NCBI GenBank assembly: GCA_019635875.1
Contig: JAHBYP010000004.1
Span: forward strand, 140,001-204,000
Direction: 5' to 3'
Length of the DNA: 64,000 nucleotides
Source: Alphaproteobacteria bacterium
Lineage (GTDB): Bacteria; Pseudomonadota; Alphaproteobacteria; Reyranellales; Reyranellaceae
In this document: piece by piece, positions 10,161-18,464 of the stretch
Numbering within the stretch: position 1 is the first letter of the stretch
Layout: each line of letters begins with the position of its first letter
Notes under the pieces: generated by a model
Database searches by the model: none
What the model saw: the letters and a program-made list of their open reading frames with translations, nothing else
Told to the model about the DNA's origin: nothing
Made by a program: the position numbers and the translations under genes

Positions 10161-10850
10161 ATGGCCAGACAAACGAAGATCCTGCCGATCGCGCTGCTCG
10201 CTTCGCTGCCGTTGGCCGCGCCGGCGCTTGCGCAGGCGCCCGTCGCCCTCGTCGAGGATGTCGGCGGCAAGCCGCAAGGCGTGGAGTTCATGGACTATGT
10301 CGCGCCCGGCAAGGTGATCAGGCTGGGACCGGGCGACTCGATCGTGCTGGGCTACCTCCGGACCTGCTGGCGCGAGAGCATTCGCGGCGGCATGGTGACG
10401 GTGGGCCACGCGCAGAGCGAAGTGCAGGGCGGCACCGTCGATCGGGTCAGGGTGGAGTGCGACGGCGGCCGGATGGAGCTGGCCGCGGCGCAGGCCAAGC
10501 AAAGCGCCGCCGCGGTGGTCCGCAAGGTGACGCCTCCCAGGAGCGTGCCCAGGCCGCAGTTCACGATCTATGGCCGCACCCCCGTCGTCGAGCTGAAGGG
10601 CGGCGGCAGGCTCGTTCTCGAACGGGTCGACGTGGCCAAGGGCGAGCGCCTGGAGGTCACCATCGCGCGCGCCGAACTCGTGCGTGGCGCCTTCTACGAC
10701 CTGCTGCGGGCGGGCAAGAGCCTCAAGGCCGGCGGCATCTACCGCGCCACGGTGGGCGACCAGCAGATCGTCTTCGAGGTCGACAAGGGCGCCAAAGAGG
10801 GCGCCGAACCGCTCGCCGGCCGCCTGCTGCGCTTCCAGCCCACGAGCTGA
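10161..10850 (+). CDS. Secreted FecR-like protein, partner of the CHASE2 cyclase
   Basis: A 229-residue protein with a clear signal peptide (MARQTKILPIALLASLPLAAPALAQ, cut likely after ALAQ), so it acts in the periplasm. The segment VEFMDYVAPGKVIRLGPGDSI resembles the first strands of FecR-type domains, where sensor and scaffold proteins bind envelope signals; this assignment is by eye and moderate. The ATG at 10161 is preferred over GTG 10107 because it starts the signal peptide. The gene ends 6 nt before the CHASE2 adenylate cyclase gene, so the two are almost surely cotranscribed, and a role in presenting a periplasmic signal to the cyclase sensor is inferred. Confidence 0.75.
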   Translation: MARQTKILPIALLASLPLAAPALAQAPVALVEDVGGKPQGVEFMDYVAPGKVIRLGPGDSIVLGYLRTCWRESIRGGMVTVGHAQSEVQGGTVDRVRVECDGGRMELAAAQAKQSAAAVVRKVTPPRSVPRPQFTIYGRTPVVELKGGGRLVLERVDVAKGERLEVTIARAELVRGAFYDLLRAGKSLKAGGIYRATVGDQQIVFEVDKGAKEGAEPLAGRLLRFQPTS

Positions 10851-10856
10851 TCTTCT

Positions 10857-13004
10857 GTGACGCAGGCCCGGCGTTATGCGCTCGTGGTCCTGGGCCTGGC
10901 GCTGCTCGCCGGGGCGGCGGTGGCGACGCCGCCCTTCGACGGCCTGCGCGGCTGGTCGCTCGATCTGCTGACCGGTCTGCGCTGGGCCGCGTTCGGCAAT
11001 CCGCACCCGCCCGAATCGTCGCCCGTCGTCGTCATCGCGCTCGACGAGGAGACCTACCGCACGCCGCCCTTCGAAGGCACGCCCAGCGTGACCTGGACGC
11101 GAGAGCTGGGCCGCGTCCTGGCGGCCACCGTCGACGGCGGCGCGGCGGTGGTCGGCTTCGACATCGTCTTCCCGGTCTCGATCGAGCAGTCGCAGATCCC
11201 GCTGGGCGACGAGACGCTGGGCGCGCGGGTGCGCGGCTTCGATCGCGACTATCTGCGGGCGCTGGCGCTCGCCGCGCGCGCCGGCAAGGTCGTGCTCGGG
11301 CAGGTGCAGCATTCCGACAAGCCGATCCGGCCGTCGCCCGGCCAGCGCGTCGCCGTCGGCCAGCAGCGCAACATCCGCGCGCTCAACGCCTACAGCGATC
11401 CCGACGATGTCGTGCGCCGCATGCCGCTGTCGTTCACCATCGACGGCGTGCGCGTGCCGTCGATGTCGGTCGAGCTCGCCAGCCGCGCGCTCGGCCAGCC
11501 CCCGGAGTGGGGATCGGACGGCGCGCTGACGCTCTCGGGCTATCGGGTTCCCAGCGCCGTGGCCAACACGCTCACCGTCAACTTCGCCGGCGGCGCCGAC
11601 AACATACCGACCTATTCGCTCGCCGACCTGCGCGCCTGTGCCGAGAAGGGCGACACGGAATTCTTCCGGCGCCAGTTCGCCGGCAAGGTCGTGCTGCTGG
11701 GAACCCTGCTCGACGTCGAGGATCGCCGCATCACCTCCAAGCGCTTCGCCACCGGCGCCGAGCTGGCGCGCGCGCCGCGCTGCGTCAATCCGGTCCCGGC
11801 ATCGGGCGCCGTCGCGCGGCCGACGATTTCCGGCGTCTATCTGCATGCGAGCGCGGTCAGCAACCTCATCCGACGCGATGCCGTGGTCGAGGCCGGACGA
11901 CCGGTCGTCGGCGCGATCGCCTTCGTGCTGGCCGTGCTCGCGGCCGTCGCCGCGTTGTCGCTCAGCCCGGCGCGCGCGGCGCTGGCGTGGCTCGCCGGCG
12001 CCGTGCTGTGGACGGCGCTGGCGACGGCGGTGTTTCGCGGCGGCCTGGCTTTGCCGCTGCTGCAGCCTCTGGTGGCGTCGTCCGCCGTGCTGGTGCTCGC
12101 CATCGCCTGGCGCTTCATGGTGGCCGACAAGGACAAGCGCCTGTTGCGCCAGAGCTTCGCGCTCTATCTGGCGCCCGCCGTCATCGATCGCATGCTGGCC
12201 TCGAGCCGGCCGCCGGAGCTGGGCGGCGAGACGCGGATCGTCACCATCTTCTTTTCCGACGTGGCCGGCTTCTCGTCGTTCTCCGAGCGCATGCCGCCGC
12301 ACGAGGTCGTGGCGCTGATGAACGAGTACCTGTCGGCGATGACCGACATCATCGAGGCCGAGGGCGGCTTCGTCGACAAGTACATCGGCGACGCCATCGT
12401 CGCGGTCTTCGGTGCGCCGGCCGAGGATGCCGGCCACGCCGCCAGCGCCGTGCGCGCCGCCCTGCGCTGCCAGGCCCGTCTCGCGGAGCTGAACGCCACG
12501 ATCGATGCCTTCAGGGCGCAGCCCATCAGCCAGCGCATCGGGCTGAACTCCGGCGAGGCGCTGGTCGGCAATATCGGCTCGCGCCGGCGCTTCAACTACA
12601 CCGTCATGGGCGACGCGGTGAACCTCGCCTCGCGGCTGGAGGGCGCGAACAAGTATTTCGGCACCTCGATCATCGCCTCCCAGGCGACGGTCGACCTCGC
12701 CGGCGCCGGCTTCGCCTGGCGCGAGCTCGACCTGATCCGCGTCAAGGGTCGGGCCCAGCCGGTGCGCATCCACGAAGCGCTGGCGCAGGGCGAGCCGTCG
12801 GAGCAGCAGCGCGCGCATACCGCCGCCTACGCGGCGGGCCTGGCCCACTGGCGTGCGGCGGACTTCAAGGCCGCAGCCGACGAGTTCGGTCGCAATGTGT
12901 CGGCAGACCCGGCTTCGGCGGCTTTCCACCAACGCGCGCTCAGCCTGGTGGCGAACCCGCCCGGCGCCGGCTGGGAGCCGGTCAACACGCTCGACGACAA
13001 GTAG
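10857..13004 (+). CDS. CHASE2-domain adenylate/guanylate cyclase
   Basis: A 715-residue membrane sensor that makes a cyclic nucleotide. After an N-terminal anchor, residues about 30-330 form an extracytoplasmic CHASE2 domain (VVVIALDEETYRTP, GFDIVFP, GKVVLLGTLL). Three membrane helices follow (about 345-425), then a class III cyclase domain: TIFFSDVAGFSSFSE with the first metal Asp near 467, GDAIVAVFG with the second, and FNYTVMGDAVNLASRLEG near 579-596 with the Asn and Arg of the transition state. The C-terminus has TPR-like helices. Start is GTG 10857. Architecture matches known CHASE2 cyclases. Nucleotide preference is not decided by what I can see, though cAMP is usual for this architecture. 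Confidence 0.93.
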   Translation: MTQARRYALVVLGLALLAGAAVATPPFDGLRGWSLDLLTGLRWAAFGNPHPPESSPVVVIALDEETYRTPPFEGTPSVTWTRELGRVLAATVDGGAAVVGFDIVFPVSIEQSQIPLGDETLGARVRGFDRDYLRALALAARAGKVVLGQVQHSDKPIRPSPGQRVAVGQQRNIRALNAYSDPDDVVRRMPLSFTIDGVRVPSMSVELASRALGQPPEWGSDGALTLSGYRVPSAVANTLTVNFAGGADNIPTYSLADLRACAEKGDTEFFRRQFAGKVVLLGTLLDVEDRRITSKRFATGAELARAPRCVNPVPASGAVARPTISGVYLHASAVSNLIRRDAVVEAGRPVVGAIAFVLAVLAAVAALSLSPARAALAWLAGAVLWTALATAVFRGGLALPLLQPLVASSAVLVLAIAWRFMVADKDKRLLRQSFALYLAPAVIDRMLASSRPPELGGETRIVTIFFSDVAGFSSFSERMPPHEVVALMNEYLSAMTDIIEAEGGFVDKYIGDAIVAVFGAPAEDAGHAASAVRAALRCQARLAELNATIDAFRAQPISQRIGLNSGEALVGNIGSRRRFNYTVMGDAVNLASRLEGANKYFGTSIIASQATVDLAGAGFAWRELDLIRVKGRAQPVRIHEALAQGEPSEQQRAHTAAYAAGLAHWRAADFKAAADEFGRNVSADPASAAFHQRALSLVANPPGAGWEPVNTLDDK

Positions 13005-13018
13005 CCGGAGCCGGTCGG

Positions 13019-13798
13019 CTACGCCTGGCTGCGCTTGCGCAGGAGGTGTGCACAGCCCATCAACGCCGCTGTCAGCACGATGGTGAGGGTCGACACGGCG
13101 GCGATGGTGGGGTCGATCTCGAAGCGCAGGTCGTCCCACATCCGTCGCGGCAGGGTCACGGCGCCGGTTCCTGAAATGAACAGGGCCACGATCAATTCGT
13201 CGAACGAGGTGATGAAGGCGAACAGCGCGCCGACCAGAACGCCCGGGCGGATCAGTGGCAGGGTCACCTGCCAGAAGGTGGCGCCGGGCGTGGCGCCGAG
13301 ATTGAGCGCGGCCTGCTCCAGGCGCGGGTCGATGCCGGCCAGGCTTGCCGTCACGCTGGTGACGACGAAGGGCACGGCGAGGCAGGTGTGCGCCAGCACC
13401 ATCGCGATAGGCGTGCCGACCAGGCCGTAGTGCGAGTAGGCATAGTAGATGCCGATCGCCACGACGATTCCCGGCACGATCAGCGGCGACAGGATCAGGC
13501 CGGTGGCGAAGATGCGCATGGCCCTGGGCAGCCGGGCGATGCCGAGAGCGGCCAGCGTGCCGAGGATCGTCGCCAGCACGACGACGGCGGCGGCCACCCA
13601 CAGGCTCATCCAGGTCGGCTTCAGCCAATCGTCGTTGCCGAAATAGGCTGCGTACCAGCGCAACCCGAAGCCGGGTGGCGGAAAGGTGAGATAGGTCGCC
13701 GAAGAGAAGGACACCACCGCCACCACGACGATGGGGAAGGCGAGGAAGAACAGGATCAGGCCGACGACGCTCGTCGGAACCAGGCGTGCCAGTGTCAT
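13019..13798 (-). CDS. ABC transporter permease, PotC type
   Basis: A 259-residue inner-membrane permease with six predicted helices. The coupling motif EQAALNLGATPGATFWQVTLP, with the conserved EAA-G pattern, contacts the ATPase. The order and size match the second permease (PotC/PotI) of spermidine/putrescine-type importers. Its ATG at 13798 overlaps the stop of the upstream permease gene as ATGA, fixing the start. It is the last gene of a six-gene minus-strand operon that starts with two FMN monooxygenases. The transported compound is unknown; polyamines are only one member of the substrate range of this class. Confidence 0.92.
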   Translation of the reverse strand: MTLARLVPTSVVGLILFFLAFPIVVVAVVSFSSATYLTFPPPGFGLRWYAAYFGNDDWLKPTWMSLWVAAAVVVLATILGTLAALGIARLPRAMRIFATGLILSPLIVPGIVVAIGIYYAYSHYGLVGTPIAMVLAHTCLAVPFVVTSVTASLAGIDPRLEQAALNLGATPGATFWQVTLPLIRPGVLVGALFAFITSFDELIVALFISGTGAVTLPRRMWDDLRFEIDPTIAAVSTLTIVLTAALMGCAHLLRKRSQA

Positions 13799-14691
13799 CG
13801 CACGCTCATCCTGAACGCGTTGCCGACGCCGGGCAGGCGGCGGGCGACGGCGAGGACGGCGAGCGCCGTGGCCAGCAGCACCGCCGACAGCGTCGCGGCA
13901 TAGGCCCAGTTGAGGTGCTCGACCTGCTGGGCGATCAGCATCGAGAGCGTGATCTCGCGCGGCCCCCCGACCATCGCCGGCGTGATGTAGAAGCCCAGGG
14001 CGAGCACGAAAGTCAGCAGCGTGCCGGCGAGAACACCCGACATCGACAGCGGCAGGATCACCTGTCGGAAGGTCATCCACGGCGTGGAGCCGAGCCCTGA
14101 GGCGGCGCGGATCAGCGACGGGTCGATCTGCCTGAGCGCGTTGGCGATCGGCAGGATCATGTAGGGCAGGAGGATGTGGATCATGGCGATCTGCGTCGCC
14201 ACCGGCGTATTGAGAATGCGGATCGGCCGGTCGATCACGCCCAGCGCGAGGAGGGCGTCGTTGACCAGCCCATGGCGGCCGAGCAGCACCATCCAGGCGT
14301 AGCTGCGGACCAGGACGCTGGTCCAGAACGGCAGCAGGATGACGACGAGGATGAGCGGTGCCAGACGCTTCGCCCGCACCAGTCCCAAGGCCACCGGATA
14401 GCCCAGGACCAGGCAGCCCATCGTGACGGTGATCGAGGTGCTGAAGGTGGTCCAGAAGGTCCTGGCGAACACGACGTCTTCGAACAGGGCTGTATAGTGC
14501 CCGAGCGTCCAGGTCGGATCGTTCAGGCTGCGCAGCAGCATCGCCAGCACCGGCAGGGCGTAGAACACCAGCATGTAGATCAGCAGCGGCGCGACGAGCG
14601 CCAGCGGCACCGCCTTGCGCCAGTCGAACGGCGCCGTACTGGCGCCGCTCAGCTTCAGGGTGACGGGCGGGGTTTGCACGATCTCCGACAA
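13795..14691 (-). CDS. ABC transporter permease, PotB type
   Basis: A permease of about 298 residues, with six predicted helices and the EAA-type loop IRAASGLGSTPWMTFRQVILP. It starts with a long N-terminal tail (TLKLSGAS...DWRKAVPLALVAPLLIYMLVFYALP), typical of PotB/PotH. No ATG is suitably placed: TTG 14691 follows AGGTGG by about 3 nt and GTG 14679 is 12 nt further in; the longer frame to 14904 overlaps the ATPase gene and is unlikely. The stop overlaps the next ATG (ATGA). Together with the ATPase, PotC-type permease and binding protein it makes a complete importer. Confidence 0.9.
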   Translation of the reverse strand: MSEIVQTPPVTLKLSGASTAPFDWRKAVPLALVAPLLIYMLVFYALPVLAMLLRSLNDPTWTLGHYTALFEDVVFARTFWTTFSTSITVTMGCLVLGYPVALGLVRAKRLAPLILVVILLPFWTSVLVRSYAWMVLLGRHGLVNDALLALGVIDRPIRILNTPVATQIAMIHILLPYMILPIANALRQIDPSLIRAASGLGSTPWMTFRQVILPLSMSGVLAGTLLTFVLALGFYITPAMVGGPREITLSMLIAQQVEHLNWAYAATLSAVLLATALAVLAVARRLPGVGNAFRMSVR

Positions 14692-14699
14692 GGCCCACC

Positions 14700-15791
14700 T
14701 CAAACGAGAATCGTGTCGGCGACCGACCAGGAAATCTCGGTGCGCTCGCCGACGGCGCGGCGACGGATGGCGGCGCTCGACGGCTCCTTCAGCACCATCG
14801 ACGTGCCGTCGCCGGCCTGCAGCATGTAGCGGCAGCGCTCGCCGGCGAAAACGGCCTCGGTGACGGTGACGCTCAAGCGATTCTGCGGCGTCGTGGCGCT
14901 CCACGCGCTGTCGGCGAATCGCAGGCGCTCGGGCCGCGTGGTCAGCGTCACCTTGTCGCCGCTGGCCGGCCGGCCGGGGCAGATGGCGCGGATGAGTGCA
15001 CCCTTGTACTCGGCGATGACGACGTCGTCCTCCATGCCGCGCACGATCGCCGGCAGGAAATTCGACTCGCCGATGAAGCCGGCGACGAAGCGGTTGTCCG
15101 GCCGGTCGTAGAGATCTTCCGGCCGTCCGACCTGCGCCACCTTGCCGTCGTTCATGACGGCGATCCGGTCGGACATGGTGAGCGCCTCTTCCTGGTCGTG
15201 CGTCACGTAGATGAAGGTGATGCCGAGATCGGCGTGCAGGCGGCGCATCTCGAGCTGCAGATTCTCGCGCAGTTGCTTGTCGAGCGCGCCCAGCGGCTCG
15301 TCCATCAGCAGCAGCCGGGGCTTGAAGACGACGGCGCGGGCAACGGCGACGCGCTGCTGCTGACCGCCCGAGAGCTGGCGCGGATAGCGCGCGCCATAGC
15401 CCGGCAGATGCACGAGTTCCAGCGCTTCGGCGACCAGCTTGCTGCGCTCCGCTTTCGGCACGCCGCGCTGCTTGAGGGGAAAGCCGATGTTCTCCGCGAC
15501 AGTGAGGTGGGGGAACAGGGCGTAGTTCTGGAACACCATGCCGATATTGCGGCGATAGGGCGGCATGGCGACCACCGATCGGCCATCGATGGCGATGTCG
15601 CCGGCGGTCGGCGTCTCGAAGCCGGCGATCATCATCAGGGTCGTGGTCTTGCCCGAGCCGCTGGGGCCCAGAAGCGTCAGGAACTCGCCCGATCGGATGT
15701 CGAGTGACACGCCGTCGACGGCGCTGACGCGCTCAAAGGTCTTCTCGAGGCCGGTCAGCGAGACCGACGCGCCGCGACCGGTTCCATCCAT
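14700..15791 (-). CDS. ABC transporter ATP-binding protein, PotA type
   Basis: A 363-residue ATPase that powers the importer. Walker A GPSGSGKTT, Q-loop FQNYALFPHL, signature LSGGQQQRVAVARA and Walker B LLLMDEPLGALD are intact, followed by the switch His in YVTHDQEEAL. The last 120 residues form a TOBE domain (about VTLTTRPERLRF onward), as in PotA/FbpC/MalK ATPases. ATG 15791 is used because it begins just after the upstream gene's stop; an in-frame ATG at 15857 would overlap the binding-protein gene. Its TGA at 14700-14702 lies 8 nt before the PotB-type start. Confidence 0.95.
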   Translation of the reverse strand: MDGTGRGASVSLTGLEKTFERVSAVDGVSLDIRSGEFLTLLGPSGSGKTTTLMMIAGFETPTAGDIAIDGRSVVAMPPYRRNIGMVFQNYALFPHLTVAENIGFPLKQRGVPKAERSKLVAEALELVHLPGYGARYPRQLSGGQQQRVAVARAVVFKPRLLLMDEPLGALDKQLRENLQLEMRRLHADLGITFIYVTHDQEEALTMSDRIAVMNDGKVAQVGRPEDLYDRPDNRFVAGFIGESNFLPAIVRGMEDDVVIAEYKGALIRAICPGRPASGDKVTLTTRPERLRFADSAWSATTPQNRLSVTVTEAVFAGERCRYMLQAGDGTSMVLKEPSSAAIRRRAVGERTEISWSVADTILV

Positions 15792-15796
15792 GGCCG

Positions 15797-16897
15797 TCAG
15801 CTCAGCAGCCACTTGTTGAATTTCGCCAATACGATCTCGCGGTTGTCGATCCACCAATCATAATTGTAGTTGACCAGCTGCTTCTTGATGTCGGGGGAGC
15901 TCGGCAGCAGGGCCAGGCGCTCGGGCGGAATGTACTCGTTCGACTTGGCATTGACCGAGCCGTAGGGGATGCCCAGCGCGACGCGCGCCTGCGGGATCGC
16001 CAGGGTCGAGTAGGCCACGAACTTCATCGCGTTGGCCTTGTTCTTGGCGCCCTTGGGGATGCCCCAGGCGTCGCGCTTCAGCAGGCCCTGGTTCCAGCTG
16101 ATCGCCGCCGGCACGCCGGCCGCCTGCAGCGCCGCCATGCGGCCGTTCCAGACCGTGGTCATGACGACCTCGCGGTCGGTCAGCAACTGGATCGGCACCG
16201 CGCCGGTGTCCCACCACTTGAACACGTCCTTCTTGATCTTGCTGTAGCTGGCCAGCGCCTTGTCGATGTCGATCGGGTAGAGCTTGTCGGCCGGCACACC
16301 CGCCGCCATCAGGGCGAACTCCATCTCGGGCCAGCCGCCGCCGCTGGTGCCGAACATCGCGCGATCGCCGGGGAATTTCCTGGTGTCCCAGAAATCCGCC
16401 CAGCCCGAGGGCACCGCCCCCTTGAACGCATCGGTGCGATAGGCGAGCACCTGGGCCCAGACCAGCATCTCCAGGCCGTACTCGAAGCGGTATTCGGATC
16501 CGACGCCGGAATCGATGATGTCGTAGTCGATCTTCTCGAAATAGTTTCCGAGCTTCTGCAGGTTCATGATCGAGCCGCGGCTGAGCTGTGCCAGGTCCCA
16601 TTCGACATTGCCGGTATCGACCATCGCCTTGACCTTGGGGCCGGCGGCCCCCGGGAAAGCCCGCACCTTGATGCCGGTCAGTTTCTCGAACGACTCGTAA
16701 TAGCCGCGCTGCTGGGCTTCCTGCATGGTCCCGCCGTAGCCGGCGATGCGGACCTCGCCGCTGCCCTTCAGGATGTCCGGCACCGTCGTCTGCTCGGGCC
16801 AGGCCGCCTGGCCGAAGCTGGGGCGGATGAAGGGAGCCGCCAGCGCGGCGCCGGCGAGACCGAGTGCGCCGCGGCGGCCGATCGTGTGCCTGTTCAT
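15797..16897 (-). CDS. ABC transporter substrate-binding protein, PotD/spermidine-putrescine type
   Basis: A 366-residue periplasmic binding protein. The N-terminus MNRHTIGRRGALGLAGAALA looks like a Tat or Sec signal peptide with twin arginines. The mature part has the features of PotD-like proteins: EVRIAGYGGTMQEAQ, a hinge region, and DREVVMTTVWNGRMAALQ, the usual ligand-loop position (in polyamine binders an acidic/aromatic box). It lies 28 nt downstream of a monooxygenase gene and 5 nt upstream of the ATPase gene. The ligand is likely an organic nitrogen compound, inferred from the family and from the oxidases in the operon. Confidence 0.92.
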   Translation of the reverse strand: MNRHTIGRRGALGLAGAALAAPFIRPSFGQAAWPEQTTVPDILKGSGEVRIAGYGGTMQEAQQRGYYESFEKLTGIKVRAFPGAAGPKVKAMVDTGNVEWDLAQLSRGSIMNLQKLGNYFEKIDYDIIDSGVGSEYRFEYGLEMLVWAQVLAYRTDAFKGAVPSGWADFWDTRKFPGDRAMFGTSGGGWPEMEFALMAAGVPADKLYPIDIDKALASYSKIKKDVFKWWDTGAVPIQLLTDREVVMTTVWNGRMAALQAAGVPAAISWNQGLLKRDAWGIPKGAKNKANAMKFVAYSTLAIPQARVALGIPYGSVNAKSNEYIPPERLALLPSSPDIKKQLVNYNYDWWIDNREIVLAKFNKWLLS

Positions 16898-16925
16898 CGA
16901 AGTGCCTGCCTTCCCGTTCGTCTGG

Positions 16926-18239
16926 TCAGAATGCGAGGAGATTCTCGCGGAAGTGCTTGTGCTCGTAGGCGCTGCGCACCAGGCCGCGGTCCTGCAGGGC
17001 GGGGATCAGCCCGTCCTCGATCTCGGCCAGGGTGCGGCGGTTGACGTTGGGCATGGAGAAGAGGAAGCCGTCGCCGCCGACTTCTTCCATGACCTCGCCC
17101 ATGCGGGCGGCGACCGAGTCGGGCGTGCCGCAGAGCTCAACCGACAGGTCGACATTGTTGAAGCTCGCCATGGTCTCGCGGATCGAGCGGCCATTGGCGA
17201 TCTTGCGGTACTGCTCGAGGTTCTGCTGGTGGCCGTTGGTCGTGACATGGTCGGGCAGCGGCTTGTCGAGGTCGAAATTGCCGAAGTCGATGTTGGTGAC
17301 CTTGCCGAAATGCGCCAGGCGCTCTTCGATATGCTCCAAGGTGCGCGCGACACGCGCCTTTTTGCGCTCTTTCGCCTCGGCCTCGGTTTCGCCGAGGATC
17401 GGGTTGATGAGGTAGAGCACCTTGCAGTCCGAGGGCTTGCGGCCCTGCGCGATCATGTGCTTGTGCACGTCCTCGCGGTACGCCTTCATCGCCTCGATGC
17501 CCTTGACGTGCACCACGATGGTGTCGGCATGGGCGGCGGCGAACTTGCGGCCGCGTGGCGAGCCGCCGGCCTGGGCGATCACCGGCTGGCCCTGCGGTGC
17601 CGGGCCCGAGTTCAGCGGACCACGTGTGCTGAAGAACCTGCCCTGATAATTGACCGGGCGAACCTTGGTGTGATCGACCAGGATGCCGCTCTGGCGATCT
17701 GCGATGATCGCATCCGGCTCCCACGATCCCCACAGGCCGCGGCAGACCTCCATGTACTCGTCGGCCATGTCGTAACGCAGGTCGTGCTCGGGCATGCCCT
17801 GCATGCCGAAGTTCATCGCTGCGAAATCCGAGCTGCCGGTGACCGCGTTCCAGCCGATGCGCCCGCCCGACACCTGGTCGAGCGTCGCCACCAGGCGGGC
17901 CAGCAGATAGGGGTGATAGGCATAGGTACCGAAGGTGGGCACGATGCCGATGCGCGAGGTCACCTGCGTCATCAGGGCGGCGACCACGGACGGGTCCTGG
18001 CGCGGCACGGCGATGGCGTTCTTCAGGTAGATCTCGGTCGAGCCGTTGAAGCTCTCGCCGACGTAGGAGGAGTCCTCGAGCAGGATGTAGTCGAAGCAGG
18101 CGCGCTCCAGGCTGCGCGCCATATTCAGAAACAGCTCGGGCTCCATCCAACTCTGCCCGATATGGCCGGTCCACGGCTCGCCCCAGGCCTGCACACTCGA
18201 TCCCTGAAGGAACCAGGCCATGTGAAACGGTTTGGGCAT
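16926..18239 (-). CDS. FMN-dependent monooxygenase, NtaA/SnaA/DszA family (copy A)
   Basis: A 437-residue flavin monooxygenase of the bacterial-luciferase-like (LLM) superfamily, which uses FMNH2 supplied by a separate reductase to oxidise organic N or S compounds such as nitrilotriacetate, pristinamycin or dibenzothiophene sulfone. Hallmarks are AWFLQGSS at the start, SRIGIVPTFGTYAYHPYLLAR, LDQVSGGRIGWNAVTGS and PQGQPVIAQAGGSPRGR, the phosphate-binding part of the FMN site. It is about 88% identical by eye to the next gene upstream (18465-19781). No flavin reductase is encoded nearby, so it must come from elsewhere. Second gene of the importer operon. Confidence 0.93.
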   Translation of the reverse strand: MPKPFHMAWFLQGSSVQAWGEPWTGHIGQSWMEPELFLNMARSLERACFDYILLEDSSYVGESFNGSTEIYLKNAIAVPRQDPSVVAALMTQVTSRIGIVPTFGTYAYHPYLLARLVATLDQVSGGRIGWNAVTGSSDFAAMNFGMQGMPEHDLRYDMADEYMEVCRGLWGSWEPDAIIADRQSGILVDHTKVRPVNYQGRFFSTRGPLNSGPAPQGQPVIAQAGGSPRGRKFAAAHADTIVVHVKGIEAMKAYREDVHKHMIAQGRKPSDCKVLYLINPILGETEAEAKERKKARVARTLEHIEERLAHFGKVTNIDFGNFDLDKPLPDHVTTNGHQQNLEQYRKIANGRSIRETMASFNNVDLSVELCGTPDSVAARMGEVMEEVGGDGFLFSMPNVNRRTLAEIEDGLIPALQDRGLVRSAYEHKHFRENLLAF

Positions 18240-18464
18240 CCCAGCTCCATCGGCCGACCGGGCCGTCTGATGGGTTGGGATCAGGCAAATACCGTGCCGA
18301 CCACCGTGCTATTGCTGGGGTGTTCCATTATCCGCAACGCATCAACGTGCCGACCGGCAACCGGTCAACACGCTCAACGACAAGCACCGGTCCTCACACA
18401 CCTAACTTCCCCGCCCCGGTGCGGCCGAAGGCCGTCGCCTGAGGGCGCAGGCAAGCTGGCCTGA
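18240..18464. other. Intergenic region between the twin monooxygenase genes
   Basis: A 225-nt gap without a gene. The part next to copy A resembles the leader in front of copy B (for example TATCCGCAACGCAT near 18328 against TACCCGCAACGCGT near 19818), showing that the duplication included leader DNA. At 18361-18384 there is a 24-nt stretch, CCGGTCAACACGCTC then ACGACAAG with one base between, that differs by one base from the last codons of the CHASE2 cyclase gene near 12978-13001. No terminator or promoter is evident. Confidence 0.5.

Noticed and set aside
13004..13019. Terminator between the cyclase gene and the convergent permease gene
   Set aside because: A GC-rich dyad can be drawn but there is no T run and the gap is only 14 nt.
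9878..13628. Long open frames of about 1100 codons on both strands over the cyclase region
   Set aside because: Same artefact; they overlap the CHASE2 cyclase and permease genes and have low-complexity Arg/Ala/Gly composition.
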